Shown here one piece after another: positions 1 through 7,404 of a stretch of 64,000 bases of DNA. Numbering within the stretch: the stretch's first letter is position 1; every line of letters starts with the position of its first letter. Source of the DNA: an uncultured Opitutaceae bacterium (GTDB lineage Bacteria; Verrucomicrobiota; Verrucomicrobiia; Opitutales; Opitutaceae); contig CAIOZY010000028.1 in assembly GCA_903862935.1 (NCBI GenBank), positions 1 through 64,000 of the forward strand. Reading direction: 5' to 3'. The notes under the pieces were generated by a model. That model had not been told where the DNA came from and searched no databases. It worked only from the letters and a program-made list of their open reading frames with translations. The translations under genes were made by a program, and so were the position numbers.

Positions 1-56
1 AGCATTTGCTCGCGCGTGGTTGCCATTGTGGTAATGTCCTTCGCCGGACGGGTCAT
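1..56 (-). CDS. 5' end of a truncated ORF, possibly transposase
   Basis: An ATG at 56-54 opens a minus-strand frame that stays open to the window edge (MTRPAKDITTMATTREQM). It sits at the inner end of a 110-bp block that recurs at 4026-4135, where the matching ATG opens MSLPAKAIT before the sequences diverge. A conserved leader with the first ten codons, repeated in the same orientation, fits the terminal part of an insertion sequence with its transposase start. The family cannot be told from 18 residues, and no transposase motif is visible. It could instead be any duplicated gene start. Confidence 0.3.
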   Translation of the reverse strand, partial: MTRPAKDITTMATTREQM

Positions 57-140
57 GGTATTCCTTCTGTTGGTGGTTTCTGGTTCGCACCTCACCACCT
101 ACCATGATCCGTCTTTTTGCTGAAGATTTAGGACACTACC
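31..140 (-). repeat. 110-bp repeat, copy A (putative IS terminus)
   Basis: This block aligns without gaps to 4026-4135 with about 12 mismatches by eye. Both copies end in ggacactacc on the plus strand (minus strand GGTAGTGTCC) and contain a minus-strand ATG about 85 bp inside that end. Similarity stops abruptly at both edges. The arrangement resembles the left end of related insertion sequences, but the matching right ends were not found. Confidence 0.6.
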
Positions 141-226
141 TGTTTTTCCGTTTCGGTCGACGTTATCGGTCGTAAAAAGCACTGGCATTTCTCGCCTTCG
201 ATGTCTGCTGCGAGATAACTACGCAC

Positions 227-931
227 CTAGCGTGCGCTGAAGATCAGGAAAATACCGCCCAAGAGGACAAGCGCGCCACAACTGCGGCGAATCCACTTGG
301 ATCCCGGACTACCATCCTGCCAAGCCAGCCAGCGTTGCACCCAGGTGCTGGACATTCCGGCCAGCCCGATGACGGTGCAGTGCCCGAGTCCGAAGCACGC
401 CAACACCCCGAACGCGAACAAAGGGGCAGTTGATGCGACGCCAAAGGTCACACCCAGAACCGGTGCCATAAACCCAAATGTGCAGGGTCCCAGGGCCACG
501 CCGAAGATCAGGCCGAAGAGGAACGCACCCCATGCACCACGCCGCGGTTGCCCAGGTGTGGCGCGCCATGCCTCTGGCAATGGCAGCACGTCCAGCAAGT
601 GCAGACCAAAAACGAAGAACACCAGCGCGACGGCGTAATTACCCCAGGAGCCGACATCGCCCAGCATGCGACCAGCCGCGGCGGTAAGCGCCCCGATGAG
701 CGCGATTGATAGCAGGATCCCAAGCGCAAAGAGCACCGCCAGCCAAGCTGCGCGGCGCGGCCGGACTTCGCCTCCGCTTTGAAGGTAACCTACGATGAGC
801 GGGATGCTCGCCAGATGACAGGGGCTAAGGACGATGCTCAGCACCCCCCAGAGGAACGCGGCCCCCAATGCCAGGGCGGGCGTCCCGCTCATGGCATCGG
901 TTAGGCCCGAAAAGACCGACGCGAGATTCAC
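227..931 (-). CDS. CcdA/DsbD-type membrane thiol-disulfide transporter
   Basis: A 234-residue polytopic membrane protein with about six hydrophobic segments. Two cysteines sit in the typical internal-repeat contexts, LSPCHLASIPL (Cys38) and LGPCTFGFMAP (Cys150), as in CcdA, which carries electrons from cytoplasmic thioredoxin to periplasmic thiol proteins. I chose the GTG at 931-929 because it overlaps the stop of the upstream thioredoxin gene as GTGA, so the two are translationally coupled. The in-frame ATG further upstream would overlap that gene by 90 bp. The context suggests it reduces the adjacent exported thioredoxin. It is the last gene of the ArsR-headed cluster. Confidence 0.85.
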   Translation of the reverse strand: MNLASVFSGLTDAMSGTPALALGAAFLWGVLSIVLSPCHLASIPLIVGYLQSGGEVRPRRAAWLAVLFALGILLSIALIGALTAAAGRMLGDVGSWGNYAVALVFFVFGLHLLDVLPLPEAWRATPGQPRRGAWGAFLFGLIFGVALGPCTFGFMAPVLGVTFGVASTAPLFAFGVLACFGLGHCTVIGLAGMSSTWVQRWLAWQDGSPGSKWIRRSCGALVLLGGIFLIFSAR

Positions 932-1311
932 GTTGCCTTGCCGTCCTCGGAAGCTGGCGGCGGCGTTAGCGTCACGCCCAACTCCTTGAATTTGGCGACA
1001 ATCGCCTCCTTCGACCAATAGCCCTCATGGCGATAGAGTTCCTTGCCCGCAGCATCCACGAAGACCTGCGTTGGGATCAGGCGGATGCCGTAGGGCTTTC
1101 CGGCCGCGTTGTTCTCCCAAACATCAATGAAGACGACCTCGAGCTGACCGGCGTATTCGCCCTTCAGGGCAGCCAACACCGGGATCATTTGCTTACAGGG
1201 GATGCACTTGGTCGCCCCCAGATCAATTAGACGCGGCAACGGAGCCGATGAAGCGGCGAAGGCCGGACTGACGGACACTAGGAGCATCAAGGCTAGGATT
1301 CGGGTTTTCAT
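928..1311 (-). CDS. exported thioredoxin-fold protein
   Basis: 127 residues with a cleavable signal peptide (about residues 1-20, ending AFAA) followed by a thioredoxin fold. The redox motif is CIPC (Cys36-Cys39), and the cis-proline region reads LIPTQVFVD. It is a small single-domain thioredoxin likely to work in the periplasm, kept reduced by the CcdA-like protein encoded next. It overlaps the gene on each side by 4 bp. The likely role is to supply reducing power to a metalloid- or metal-thiol process in this cluster; the substrate is unknown. Confidence 0.85.
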   Translation of the reverse strand: MKTRILALMLLVSVSPAFAASSAPLPRLIDLGATKCIPCKQMIPVLAALKGEYAGQLEVVFIDVWENNAAGKPYGIRLIPTQVFVDAAGKELYRHEGYWSKEAIVAKFKELGVTLTPPPASEDGKAT

Positions 1312-1715
1312 GACTGCGAGCTGGAGGCTAGGAGCGTTTCAACGTGGCGGACGACGGTCTGAACGGCGGTGTCTGTGGCAGGGGATTGGCCTTTCTTGAA
1401 CCCGAGTTCCGTCACGCGCACGGAATGCTCCGGAGGGAACCCTGCAAGCTGAAGGGTTTGGGTCGCACAGTCGTGTGGACACCCGTTGATGGCGATCAAG
1501 GCGGGCGCGGCGGCGGCCTTGGCCATTAGCCCGGGCACCCGACCGCCGACACCCGCGAGGCATGACATTTCCGCCTTGTTGTCGGCATCGAGCTTGCGAG
1601 CGGCATGGTCGGCGATCTCACCCACATCGGCCGAGCCGGAGCAGGGATAAACCAGTGCCGAAGGGCCGGCGTCCTCGTTACTGCTGCACATACATTTGGG
1701 CGGTGGTGTATTCAT
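1308..1715 (-). CDS. DGC-domain putative zinc-binding protein
   Basis: 135 residues with several cysteines in characteristic contexts: LVYPCSGSADVG (Cys25), MSCLAGVGG (Cys52) and INGCPHDCA (Cys79, Cys83), plus an N-terminal CMC. These match the DGC domain (PF08859), a small putative zinc-binding protein often encoded beside DUF318/ArsP permeases and mini-thioredoxins. Its biochemical function is not established. It overlaps the downstream thioredoxin start by 4 bp (ATGA), so it belongs to the same operon. Confidence 0.75.
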   Translation of the reverse strand: MNTPPPKCMCSSNEDAGPSALVYPCSGSADVGEIADHAARKLDADNKAEMSCLAGVGGRVPGLMAKAAAAPALIAINGCPHDCATQTLQLAGFPPEHSVRVTELGFKKGQSPATDTAVQTVVRHVETLLASSSQS

Positions 1716-1735
1716 GGGAACGGGAAGGACCCGAG

Positions 1736-1969
1736 CTAGAATAGGAGGACTTTGATCTGGTCCGCGGTGAGCAGGCGGCCCTGGGACTTGACGACTCCGT
1801 CGACCGCGAGCGCAGGGGTGGACATGACCCCGAACTTCATGATGGCGGAAAGCTCCGTGACTTTCTCGAGTTCATAGGGAAGCCCGAGGGCCTTCGCCGC
1901 GGTCTCCGCATTGTGGGTCAGGGCCTGGCACTTGGCGCAGCCGGTGCCGAGGATTTGGAGTTTTTTCAT
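1736..1969 (-). CDS. mini-thioredoxin (redox-active disulfide protein 2 type)
   Basis: 77 residues, starting MKKLQILGTGCAKC with the redox pair Cys11-Cys14 and a VMSTPALAVDG segment carrying the cis-proline. This is the short glutaredoxin-like, thioredoxin-fold family (TM0996/MTH895 type, TIGR00412), usually found beside ArsP/DUF318 permeases. It is cytoplasmic, with no signal peptide. It probably passes electrons or a thiol-bound metalloid to the permease; this is inferred from context. It lies between the permease and the DGC gene. Confidence 0.8.
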   Translation of the reverse strand: MKKLQILGTGCAKCQALTHNAETAAKALGLPYELEKVTELSAIMKFGVMSTPALAVDGVVKSQGRLLTADQIKVLLF

Positions 1970-1998
1970 GGGAGGAAGGGAGCGTGACGGGAGAAAGG

Positions 1999-3054
1999 CT
2001 ATAGGAGGGCATTGAACAGGAAGCCGACGAACATGATGCCCAGGGCGACAATGCCGAAGAAGGTCGCGATCAGGCGGGGCTTGAGGACCTTCCGCAGAAT
2101 GATCGCCTCGGGCAGCGACAGCGCGATGACCGACATCATGAAGGCCAGCACGGTCCCCAGCGCGGCCCCCTTACCGAGGAGGGCCTGCACGATCGGGATG
2201 ATCCCCGCCGCATTGGAATACATGGGGACGCCGATCAACACGGCCAGTGGCACGGACCACCAAGCCCCCTTGCCCATGATCGACGCCATGAAGTTCTCAG
2301 GGACATAGCCGTGGATCCCGGCCCCCACCGCGATGCCGATGAGCACATAGAGCCAGACCCGGCCGACGATATCCCGGACTGCTTCGAGGCCCAGGTCGAT
2401 GCGCAAAACCCAGTCGAGCTTTTCGTCGGCATCCGCGACGCCAGTCTTGGTCGCGTAGACCCACGCCTCCACGTGCTTTTCCAAATGCAGCTTGCCTAGC
2501 ACCCATCCGGCCAAGATCGCGATGACCAGCCCCGTGCTCAGGTAGAGCGCGGCAACTTTCCAGCCGAAGAGTCCAAACAGCAGCACGAGGGCAACCTCAT
2601 TGACCATGGGCGCCGAAATCAGAAACGAGAACGTGACGCCGAGGGGCACGCCGGTGGTCACAAATCCGATGAAGAGCGGCACGGCCGAGCAGGAGCAAAA
2701 AGGGGTGACGATACCCAGAAGAGCCCCCAACACATTGCCCACCGACTCGCGCCTGCCCGACAGAATCCGCCGGGTGCGCTCCGGCGTGAAGAACGACCGG
2801 ACGATGCCGACACCAAACACAACCGCGGTGAGCAGCATCAGCACCTTGGGAACCTCATAGATAAAAAACTCAACCGCCCCCGCAAGATGGGAGCCGACCG
2901 TCAGGCCCATCAGGGAATAAGTCAGCCAGTGAGCCAGCGCCTCCAAGCGTCCGTAAACGAGCCACCAGACGATCAGGGCAGCGACGCCACCCCAGACGTG
3001 CCGCTTAATCGGCCGCGTCAACGGAGGAGCAAGCGCGGCTTCGAGAGGGTTCAT
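1999..3054 (-). CDS. ArsP/DUF318-family permease
   Basis: A 351-residue membrane protein with about eight to ten hydrophobic segments and the family hallmark TPFCSCSAVPLF (Cys120, Cys122). It matches PF03773, which includes ArsP, an efflux permease for trivalent organoarsenicals; other members are uncharacterised. The start is the ATG at 3054, giving MNPLEAAL; the longer frame would run into arsR. It lies 8 bp downstream of arsR and upstream of two thioredoxins, a DGC protein and CcdA. Export of an arsenical or another soft-metal thiol conjugate is likely, but the substrate is inferred. Confidence 0.85.
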   Translation of the reverse strand: MNPLEAALAPPLTRPIKRHVWGGVAALIVWWLVYGRLEALAHWLTYSLMGLTVGSHLAGAVEFFIYEVPKVLMLLTAVVFGVGIVRSFFTPERTRRILSGRRESVGNVLGALLGIVTPFCSCSAVPLFIGFVTTGVPLGVTFSFLISAPMVNEVALVLLFGLFGWKVAALYLSTGLVIAILAGWVLGKLHLEKHVEAWVYATKTGVADADEKLDWVLRIDLGLEAVRDIVGRVWLYVLIGIAVGAGIHGYVPENFMASIMGKGAWWSVPLAVLIGVPMYSNAAGIIPIVQALLGKGAALGTVLAFMMSVIALSLPEAIILRKVLKPRLIATFFGIVALGIMFVGFLFNALL

Positions 3055-3062
3055 GGTGGAGG

Positions 3063-3392
3063 CTAGGTGGCGCTGCAACAGCGGCGCATCTCGACCGGTT
3101 CGCCTTTTTGGGCTGCATCCAGACAAGTCATGAATGACGGAACGCACGGCAGGGCGAGGCGGTAGAACACCTGAAGACCCCGTTTCTCGTTAGATACGAC
3201 CCCGGCCTCTTTCAGGACCGACAGGTGGCGGGAAGCCGTCGACCAGGCCGACTCCACGGTCTCTACCAGTTCGCACACGCAGCGCTCTCCGTCGGCCAGT
3301 TCCTCAATCATGCGCAGTCGGTCGGGGTGGCTCAGGGCCTTGAACACCAGAGCCCGGGCTTCACGGGCCTGCTTGGAAGGGTGAGTCTTCAT
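3063..3392 (-). CDS. arsR: ArsR/SmtB-family metalloregulator
   Basis: 109 residues with a winged-helix domain. The ERCVCEL motif (Cys38, Cys40) lies in the helix where E. coli ArsR carries its ELCVCDL As(III) site. The recognition helix is followed by SRHLSVLKEAGVV. Extra cysteines near the C-terminus (Cys83, Cys90, Cys105, Cys106) could add ligands, as in Cys-rich As(III)/Cd(II) sensors. It is the first gene of the five downstream minus-strand genes and sits directly beside a perfect inverted repeat, so autorepression released by a thiophilic metalloid is expected. Confidence 0.88.
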   Translation of the reverse strand: MKTHPSKQAREARALVFKALSHPDRLRMIEELADGERCVCELVETVESAWSTASRHLSVLKEAGVVSNEKRGLQVFYRLALPCVPSFMTCLDAAQKGEPVEMRRCCSAT

Positions 3393-3398
3393 TCCGCC

Positions 3399-3424
3399 AC
3401 TATTTCGCCATTATGCTAAATAGT
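3399..3424 (-). promoter_or_regulatory. ArsR operator/promoter region
   Basis: The perfect 7-bp inverted repeat ACTATTT-N12-AAATAGT ends 6 bp before the arsR start codon. A second repeat, TAGTCA-N13-TGACTA, overlaps it at 3421-3445. On the minus strand a TTGACT hexamer lies inside the pair, so bound repressor would block a promoter there. The exact -10 cannot be assigned with confidence. Confidence 0.7.
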
Positions 3425-3672
3425 CAAAGCATTACCTTCTGACTATCTGGGTCCCCGTCAGTCCCGACGGAACCCACCCGAGCGAACCAGCCGATGCCGC
3501 GGTCGGCCAACTCATCAGCCCGCTGATAGCTAACCGCACCCGGGCAAGCTGACCATGCGCGCGCTCGGATTCTTGGCGGCAAGTCGGGTTAAGTTTCCCT
3601 GTTCTGGGTGAGTCGGATGCAGCGGCGTCTATGGGCCGAGAGGCAAAGAGTCCTGGCTTAGTGGGACCGAGT

Positions 3673-3732
3673 CTCGAAAACAGAATTAAAACCTCGGGAA
3701 ACAGAATTAATTCCGAAAAACGGAATTAAACC
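3673..3732. repeat. three imperfect tandem copies of an AT-rich 20-mer
   Basis: Three successive units share a core of gaaa-(aca or acg)-gaattaa, spaced about 20 bp apart (around 3676, 3697 and 3715). The AT-rich composition is unlike the surroundings. Function unknown; it may be an insertion scar or a protein-binding array. Confidence 0.6.
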
Positions 3733-3779
3733 CGCGGACCAGAGGTTCCCCTCCTCTGAGAATCCCCCAATCTCACTAC

Positions 3780-3806
3780 CCGTCATATTACCCACCAACA
3801 GTTGGG
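3780..3806. repeat. short motif shared with 13821-13848, copy 1
   Basis: The segment reads approximately ccgtcat-(n)-ttacccacYaacagttg and recurs in the same orientation at 13821-13848 with a few mismatches and one indel. The two copies lie outside the two ends of the cobalamin gene block. The match is short and could be chance. Confidence 0.35.
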
Positions 3807-4025
3807 CGGATGTCCGCCCCCGGAACAGAGGCGCTATTGATCAGACCGGATGAGTCTCCAGGTCCATCGACTATACCGGGAGCCTCTCCTGTTGCTTTAT
3901 TGATCACGAATTTCGCTTGGGCGTCCTCCCCACCCTCACCTGTGTGGGCTGGATGATCGCGATTGCAGGAGCGGCGCCCCCGCCGACAGGCACACCAGCA
4001 GTTGTTGGACACGGAGAAATCGAGG

Positions 4026-4135
4026 GTAATGGCCTTCGCCGGAAGGCTCATGGCATTCCTCCTGTTGGTGGTGTCTGGTTCGCGCCTCACTACCTGCCAT
4101 GATCCGTCTTTTCGCTGAAGTTTTTGGACACTACC
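4026..4135 (-). repeat. 110-bp repeat, copy B (putative IS remnant)
   Basis: Gap-free partner of 31-140, about 89 percent identical by eye. It ends at 4135 with ggacactacc. The minus-strand ATG opens MSLPAKAIT, as in copy A, but the downstream residues differ and show no transposase signature. It lies about 150 bp upstream of the cobalamin riboswitch, so an insertion or recombination event may have brought the island in. Confidence 0.6.
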
Positions 4136-4289
4136 CGTCATCAGCATCCGCATTAACTTACGAGCCAACGCAAACAGGAATCGAAATGAATTCGCAGGCA
4201 GCTCTTTTTGGCGGGTAACTCGCCCTGCCCGCGGCTGCCTGCGGGGTCGATGACCAAAATCTGCGCTGGAAATGGGATTGACTGGGCAG

Positions 4290-4512
4290 ACAGGAGGGTC
4301 TGCAGTCCCGCCGTCCGTTCTTTTTCATATCTGAGGCAGCGGGGAAGGCCGTGAGAATCGGCCACAGTTGCGCTGCGGTATCGCATCAGTCCAAACCTCC
4401 GCCACGCCCATAAGGGCGTGGCAAAGCCAATCGGGTTCATTCTCGGTGAAGGCGGAGGTCAGGCGGTCGGCCTGTGCCGGCGACAAATGCGGAGTCCGAA
4501 TATCTGCTCCTC
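4290..4512 (+). ncRNA. cobalamin riboswitch upstream of btuB
   Basis: The core GGGAAGGCCGTGAGAATCGG starts at 4342 and is followed by CCACAG and GCGCTGCGGTA. It aligns base for base with the E. coli btuB riboswitch core. The 3' conserved element is AGTCCGAATATCTGC at 4493-4507. A closing helix can pair AGGAG (4292-4296) and GGT (4297-4299) with CTCCT (4507-4511) and ATC (4502-4504). The arm between them holds ACCTCCGCC/GGCGGAGGT (4395-4403/4451-4459) and the hairpin GCCACGCCC-ATAA-GGGCGTGGC (4401-4422). These two share three bases and may be alternatives. Adenosylcobalamin is expected to repress the btuB-cobQ genes. Confidence 0.85.
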
Positions 4513-4526
4513 AGAGGCTCACTCGT

Positions 4527-4553
4527 CCGGCGCGAAACTTTTGCGCGTGCCGG
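4527..4553 (+). promoter_or_regulatory. hairpin after riboswitch (expression platform candidate)
   Basis: CCGGCGCG at 4527-4534 can pair with CGC and GCCGG ending at 4553 around an A/T-rich loop. A further 7-bp repeat, AGAGCAG/CTGCTCT (4586-4592/4623-4629), lies between it and the btuB start at 4661. There is no U-tract, so control of translation initiation is more likely than termination. Confidence 0.45.
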
Positions 4554-4660
4554 TCGCAAAATCTTCATCGCAAAAATGAAGCGTGAGAGCAGGGTTGCCG
4601 ACCGGCATCCGGGAGGCGGTGTCTGCTCTTACCCAAACTAAGAGAGACCCTTCCGTGAAT

Positions 4661-6514
4661 ATGCCCTCCCTGTCCCGCCTCGTGGGATCGTTCGTTGCCG
4701 CCGGCGCTACTGCTGCGCTCGGCGTGTACGCCCAGGCCCAAATCGAGCCGGCTGCCCAGCCGGACGAGACGTTGCAACTCGCCCGCATGGTGGTGTCAGC
4801 CACACGCACACCGCAGGACCCGAAATACGTTGCGAGCAGCGTTAGCACGCTCGCTCTCGATGACCTCGCAGCTGCACAGATCACCGACCTGCGCACAGCC
4901 CTTGCTGCAGAGCCTGGCGTCGGCGTGATCAACACAGGCGCCGTGGGCGGGCAGACCTCCGTCTTCCTGCGCGGCAGCAATTCCTACCAGACTCTTTTCG
5001 TCGTCGACGGCGTGCGGATGAACGACCGCTCGGCTGCGTACTTCAATTTTCTTGGCGGGGCTGATCTCTGCGGGGTCGAACGCGTTGAGGTGCTGCGCGG
5101 GCCGCAGAGCACGCTCTACGGTAGCTCCGCGATGGGTGGTGTGATCGTCATCGACACGCCACACGGGCGCGCACCGGACAGCGGCAGCGTCGCTGCAACC
5201 ATGGGTTCGTTCAGAACCTTTGGGGCAGCGGTGGCGGCGCAGGGCGCCGCGAGCACCCTGGGGTACAGTGCGTCGGCCTCTTACCTCGAGACGGACAACG
5301 ACCGACCCGCTAATACCTTCCGGCAGTGGAGCTTCAGCACACGGCTGGAAGACGTGGTGACGCCTGCCCTGCTCGTCGGGGCTACATTCCGCGGCCAGAC
5401 GGGCGATTACGAAGAACCGGGATCACTCGCCTATCTGTCCCCCGGCACGGTCAAGACCGATAATTACCTCACTACGCTCTACGCGCAGGCAAAGGCCAGT
5501 GACGATTTCACATCGCGCCTCACGCTCGCCCAGCACCTGCGCGGCTACACCTACACGAGCACGGGGGCCTACGGCTACGTGTCCAAGTTGAAAAATGGCC
5601 GCAACATCCTCGATTGGCAGAACACCTGGGCCGCAATCAAGAATCTCGAAGCTGTTGCCGGGATTAACCTAGAGCACTCGCGCTACACTGTGGACGGGGT
5701 CGAGAGCAACGATGACGTCACCGCTGGCTTTCTCTCGCTAACAGCGAGACCGGCTGACGCTCTCGCGTTGACCGCCGGCGTGCGGCACGACGACTTTAAG
5801 TCGGCTGGCGGCGCAACTACCTGGCGTGCCGGCATTGCATGGCTGCCCGTCGCCGGCACGAAACTTCGAGCAACCTACGGCACGGGTTTCACGGCCCCTG
5901 GCTCCGATGACCGTTACGGCGTGGCAGAGTGGGGCCAGTTGCCAAACCCCGGTCTCAGACCAGAGAAATCGCAGGGGCTGGACGTGGGAGTCGACCAAAC
6001 CCTGTTGTCCGGAGCGATGACAGTTAGCGCGACGTACTTTGAAAATCGCTTTCGTGATCTTTTCCAATGGGCCTATGTGAGCTACGTGACCTATCAAGGG
6101 CAGGTTGTGAACGTTGCGCGTGCATCCACCGCTGGCGGCGAGCTCGCGGTTACGTGCAAGCTCAACCCGGCCTCGAAGGCACGGCTGGCCTATACTTACG
6201 TCGACGCCTGGGACGATGCCACACAGGCTCGTCTCATCCGCCGCCCGCGCCACACGGTCGACGCTGAGCTGCAGGAACAGCTTACAGAGGTGTGGTTGGC
6301 GGGTCTGGGACTGCATGCCCTCGCAGACCGGCTCGACACCGCCGGTCCCATGCCGGGTTATTCGACCCTGCGTCTTTTTACGAGCTACGCAGTCACCAAA
6401 CGCCTCAATCTGAAACTCCGCGCCGAGAACGCCCTGAATAAGGTCTACCAAGAGACCTACGGTTATCCGGCACTGCCGCGAGCCGTGTACGGTAACGCAG
6501 AGTGGCGTTTCTGA
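4661..6514 (+). CDS. btuB: TonB-dependent cobalamin/corrinoid receptor
   Basis: 617 residues, close to E. coli BtuB (614). A signal peptide ends near AQAQ. A plug domain follows (VVSATRT, SVFLRGSNSYQTLFVVDGVRMND, GVERVEVLRGPQSTLYGSSAMGGVI), then a 22-strand-type barrel ending in a terminal aromatic (AEWRF). The start at 4661 gives an immediate signal peptide; a GTG two codons upstream is possible. The TonB box is probably near QLARMVVSA. It lies under the cobalamin riboswitch and directly before btuF, which supports corrinoid uptake across the outer membrane. Confidence 0.92.
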   Translation: MPSLSRLVGSFVAAGATAALGVYAQAQIEPAAQPDETLQLARMVVSATRTPQDPKYVASSVSTLALDDLAAAQITDLRTALAAEPGVGVINTGAVGGQTSVFLRGSNSYQTLFVVDGVRMNDRSAAYFNFLGGADLCGVERVEVLRGPQSTLYGSSAMGGVIVIDTPHGRAPDSGSVAATMGSFRTFGAAVAAQGAASTLGYSASASYLETDNDRPANTFRQWSFSTRLEDVVTPALLVGATFRGQTGDYEEPGSLAYLSPGTVKTDNYLTTLYAQAKASDDFTSRLTLAQHLRGYTYTSTGAYGYVSKLKNGRNILDWQNTWAAIKNLEAVAGINLEHSRYTVDGVESNDDVTAGFLSLTARPADALALTAGVRHDDFKSAGGATTWRAGIAWLPVAGTKLRATYGTGFTAPGSDDRYGVAEWGQLPNPGLRPEKSQGLDVGVDQTLLSGAMTVSATYFENRFRDLFQWAYVSYVTYQGQVVNVARASTAGGELAVTCKLNPASKARLAYTYVDAWDDATQARLIRRPRHTVDAELQEQLTEVWLAGLGLHALADRLDTAGPMPGYSTLRLFTSYAVTKRLNLKLRAENALNKVYQETYGYPALPRAVYGNAEWRF

Positions 6515-6537
6515 GTTCGCCCCACGGCCTGCCTCCC

Positions 6538-7404
6538 ATGAGAATCACGTTGGTCATCGCCCGCAGCGCCTGTTTACTTGGGACGCTCTGGTGGGTGCCC
6601 CAAGCGGGAGCCTCAGACGAGCCGGTGCGCGTGGTCTCGCAGACGGTAGGCACCGACGAGCTGCTCCTCGCGCTCGCCGAGCCCGGGCAGGTGGCGGCGC
6701 TGAGCCACCTTGCTACAGCGCCGGAATTCTCTGCAGTGGCAGAACAGGCGAAGGGTTATCCCCAGATCGCACAGGGCGACGCTGAAACGATCCTCAAGTT
6801 CCGGCCGACGCTCGTGCTTGCGGCCGATTATAGTCGCCTCGAACTAGTCGAACAGGTGCGGCGCGCGGGGGTGCGCGTGATCAGCTTCGAACACTACGCA
6901 GACCTAGCGGATGCCTACGCGAACCTCCGCCTTCTCTCGCGGGAACTCGGCGGCCGTGCGCCAGCGCGCGCCGAGCACATCATCGCCGATTGCGAGGCCC
7001 GCGTACGCGCGCTCGCAACGAGACTTGCCGGGGTGAAGCCTGTGCGCGTAATCGCCCCGTCGACTTACGGCATTATGGGCGGTGCGGAGACGACGTTTCA
7101 GGACCAGTGCGATCATGCCGGTGCGGTAAATCTTGCCGCCACGCTCGGCCATATCAAAGGTCAACAGGTGGCGCCGAACGAGCAGATGCTTACCTGGCCA
7201 GTCGACATGGTAGTTGTAGCCGGCCGGGATCCGGCCACCGCGCTCGCGCCTTACCGTACCCTGCCACCGTATCAGTTCATCCAGGCCGTGCGCGACGGCC
7301 GGGTGGCGCTTCTCCAGCCTTGGATGTTGAGCAGCGTGTCGCATCATAGAGTTGAAGCCTACGAAACGCTCGCGTTGGCGTTACACCCTGAGGTGTTTCA
7401 ATGA
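6538..7404 (+). CDS. btuF: periplasmic corrinoid-binding protein
   Basis: 288 residues: a signal peptide, then a class III periplasmic-binding fold (VRVVSQTVGTDELLLAL, LKFRPTLVLAADYSR, LEQVRRAGVRVISF). The fold matches BtuF/FhuD-type proteins, which hand the ligand to a FecCD permease. Its place between btuB and btuC makes a corrinoid the likely ligand rather than a siderophore. The start at 6538 places the signal peptide at the N-terminus; the in-frame ATG at 6502 would overlap btuB. Its stop overlaps the btuC start by 4 bp (ATGA). Confidence 0.85.
   Translation: MRITLVIARSACLLGTLWWVPQAGASDEPVRVVSQTVGTDELLLALAEPGQVAALSHLATAPEFSAVAEQAKGYPQIAQGDAETILKFRPTLVLAADYSRLELVEQVRRAGVRVISFEHYADLADAYANLRLLSRELGGRAPARAEHIIADCEARVRALATRLAGVKPVRVIAPSTYGIMGGAETTFQDQCDHAGAVNLAATLGHIKGQQVAPNEQMLTWPVDMVVVAGRDPATALAPYRTLPPYQFIQAVRDGRVALLQPWMLSSVSHHRVEAYETLALALHPEVFQ

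Larger units (their letters stand above)
3425..4025. other. gene-poor gap between ars cluster and corrinoid island
   Basis: No convincing gene is seen. The stretch holds the start of the ArsR operator overlap, a three-copy AT-rich repeat at 3673-3732, and a short motif at 3780-3806 shared with 13821-13848. The only longer minus-strand frame, ending at 3788, is low-complexity, has no recognisable domain and runs through the 110-bp repeat. The mixture of repeat fragments fits a site of past insertions. Confidence 0.6.

Noticed and set aside
4445-4510. A separate second riboswitch in front of btuB
   Set aside because: The 3' box here fits as the closing part of the single element whose core is at 4342; no independent GGGAA/GTGxxAATC core precedes it.
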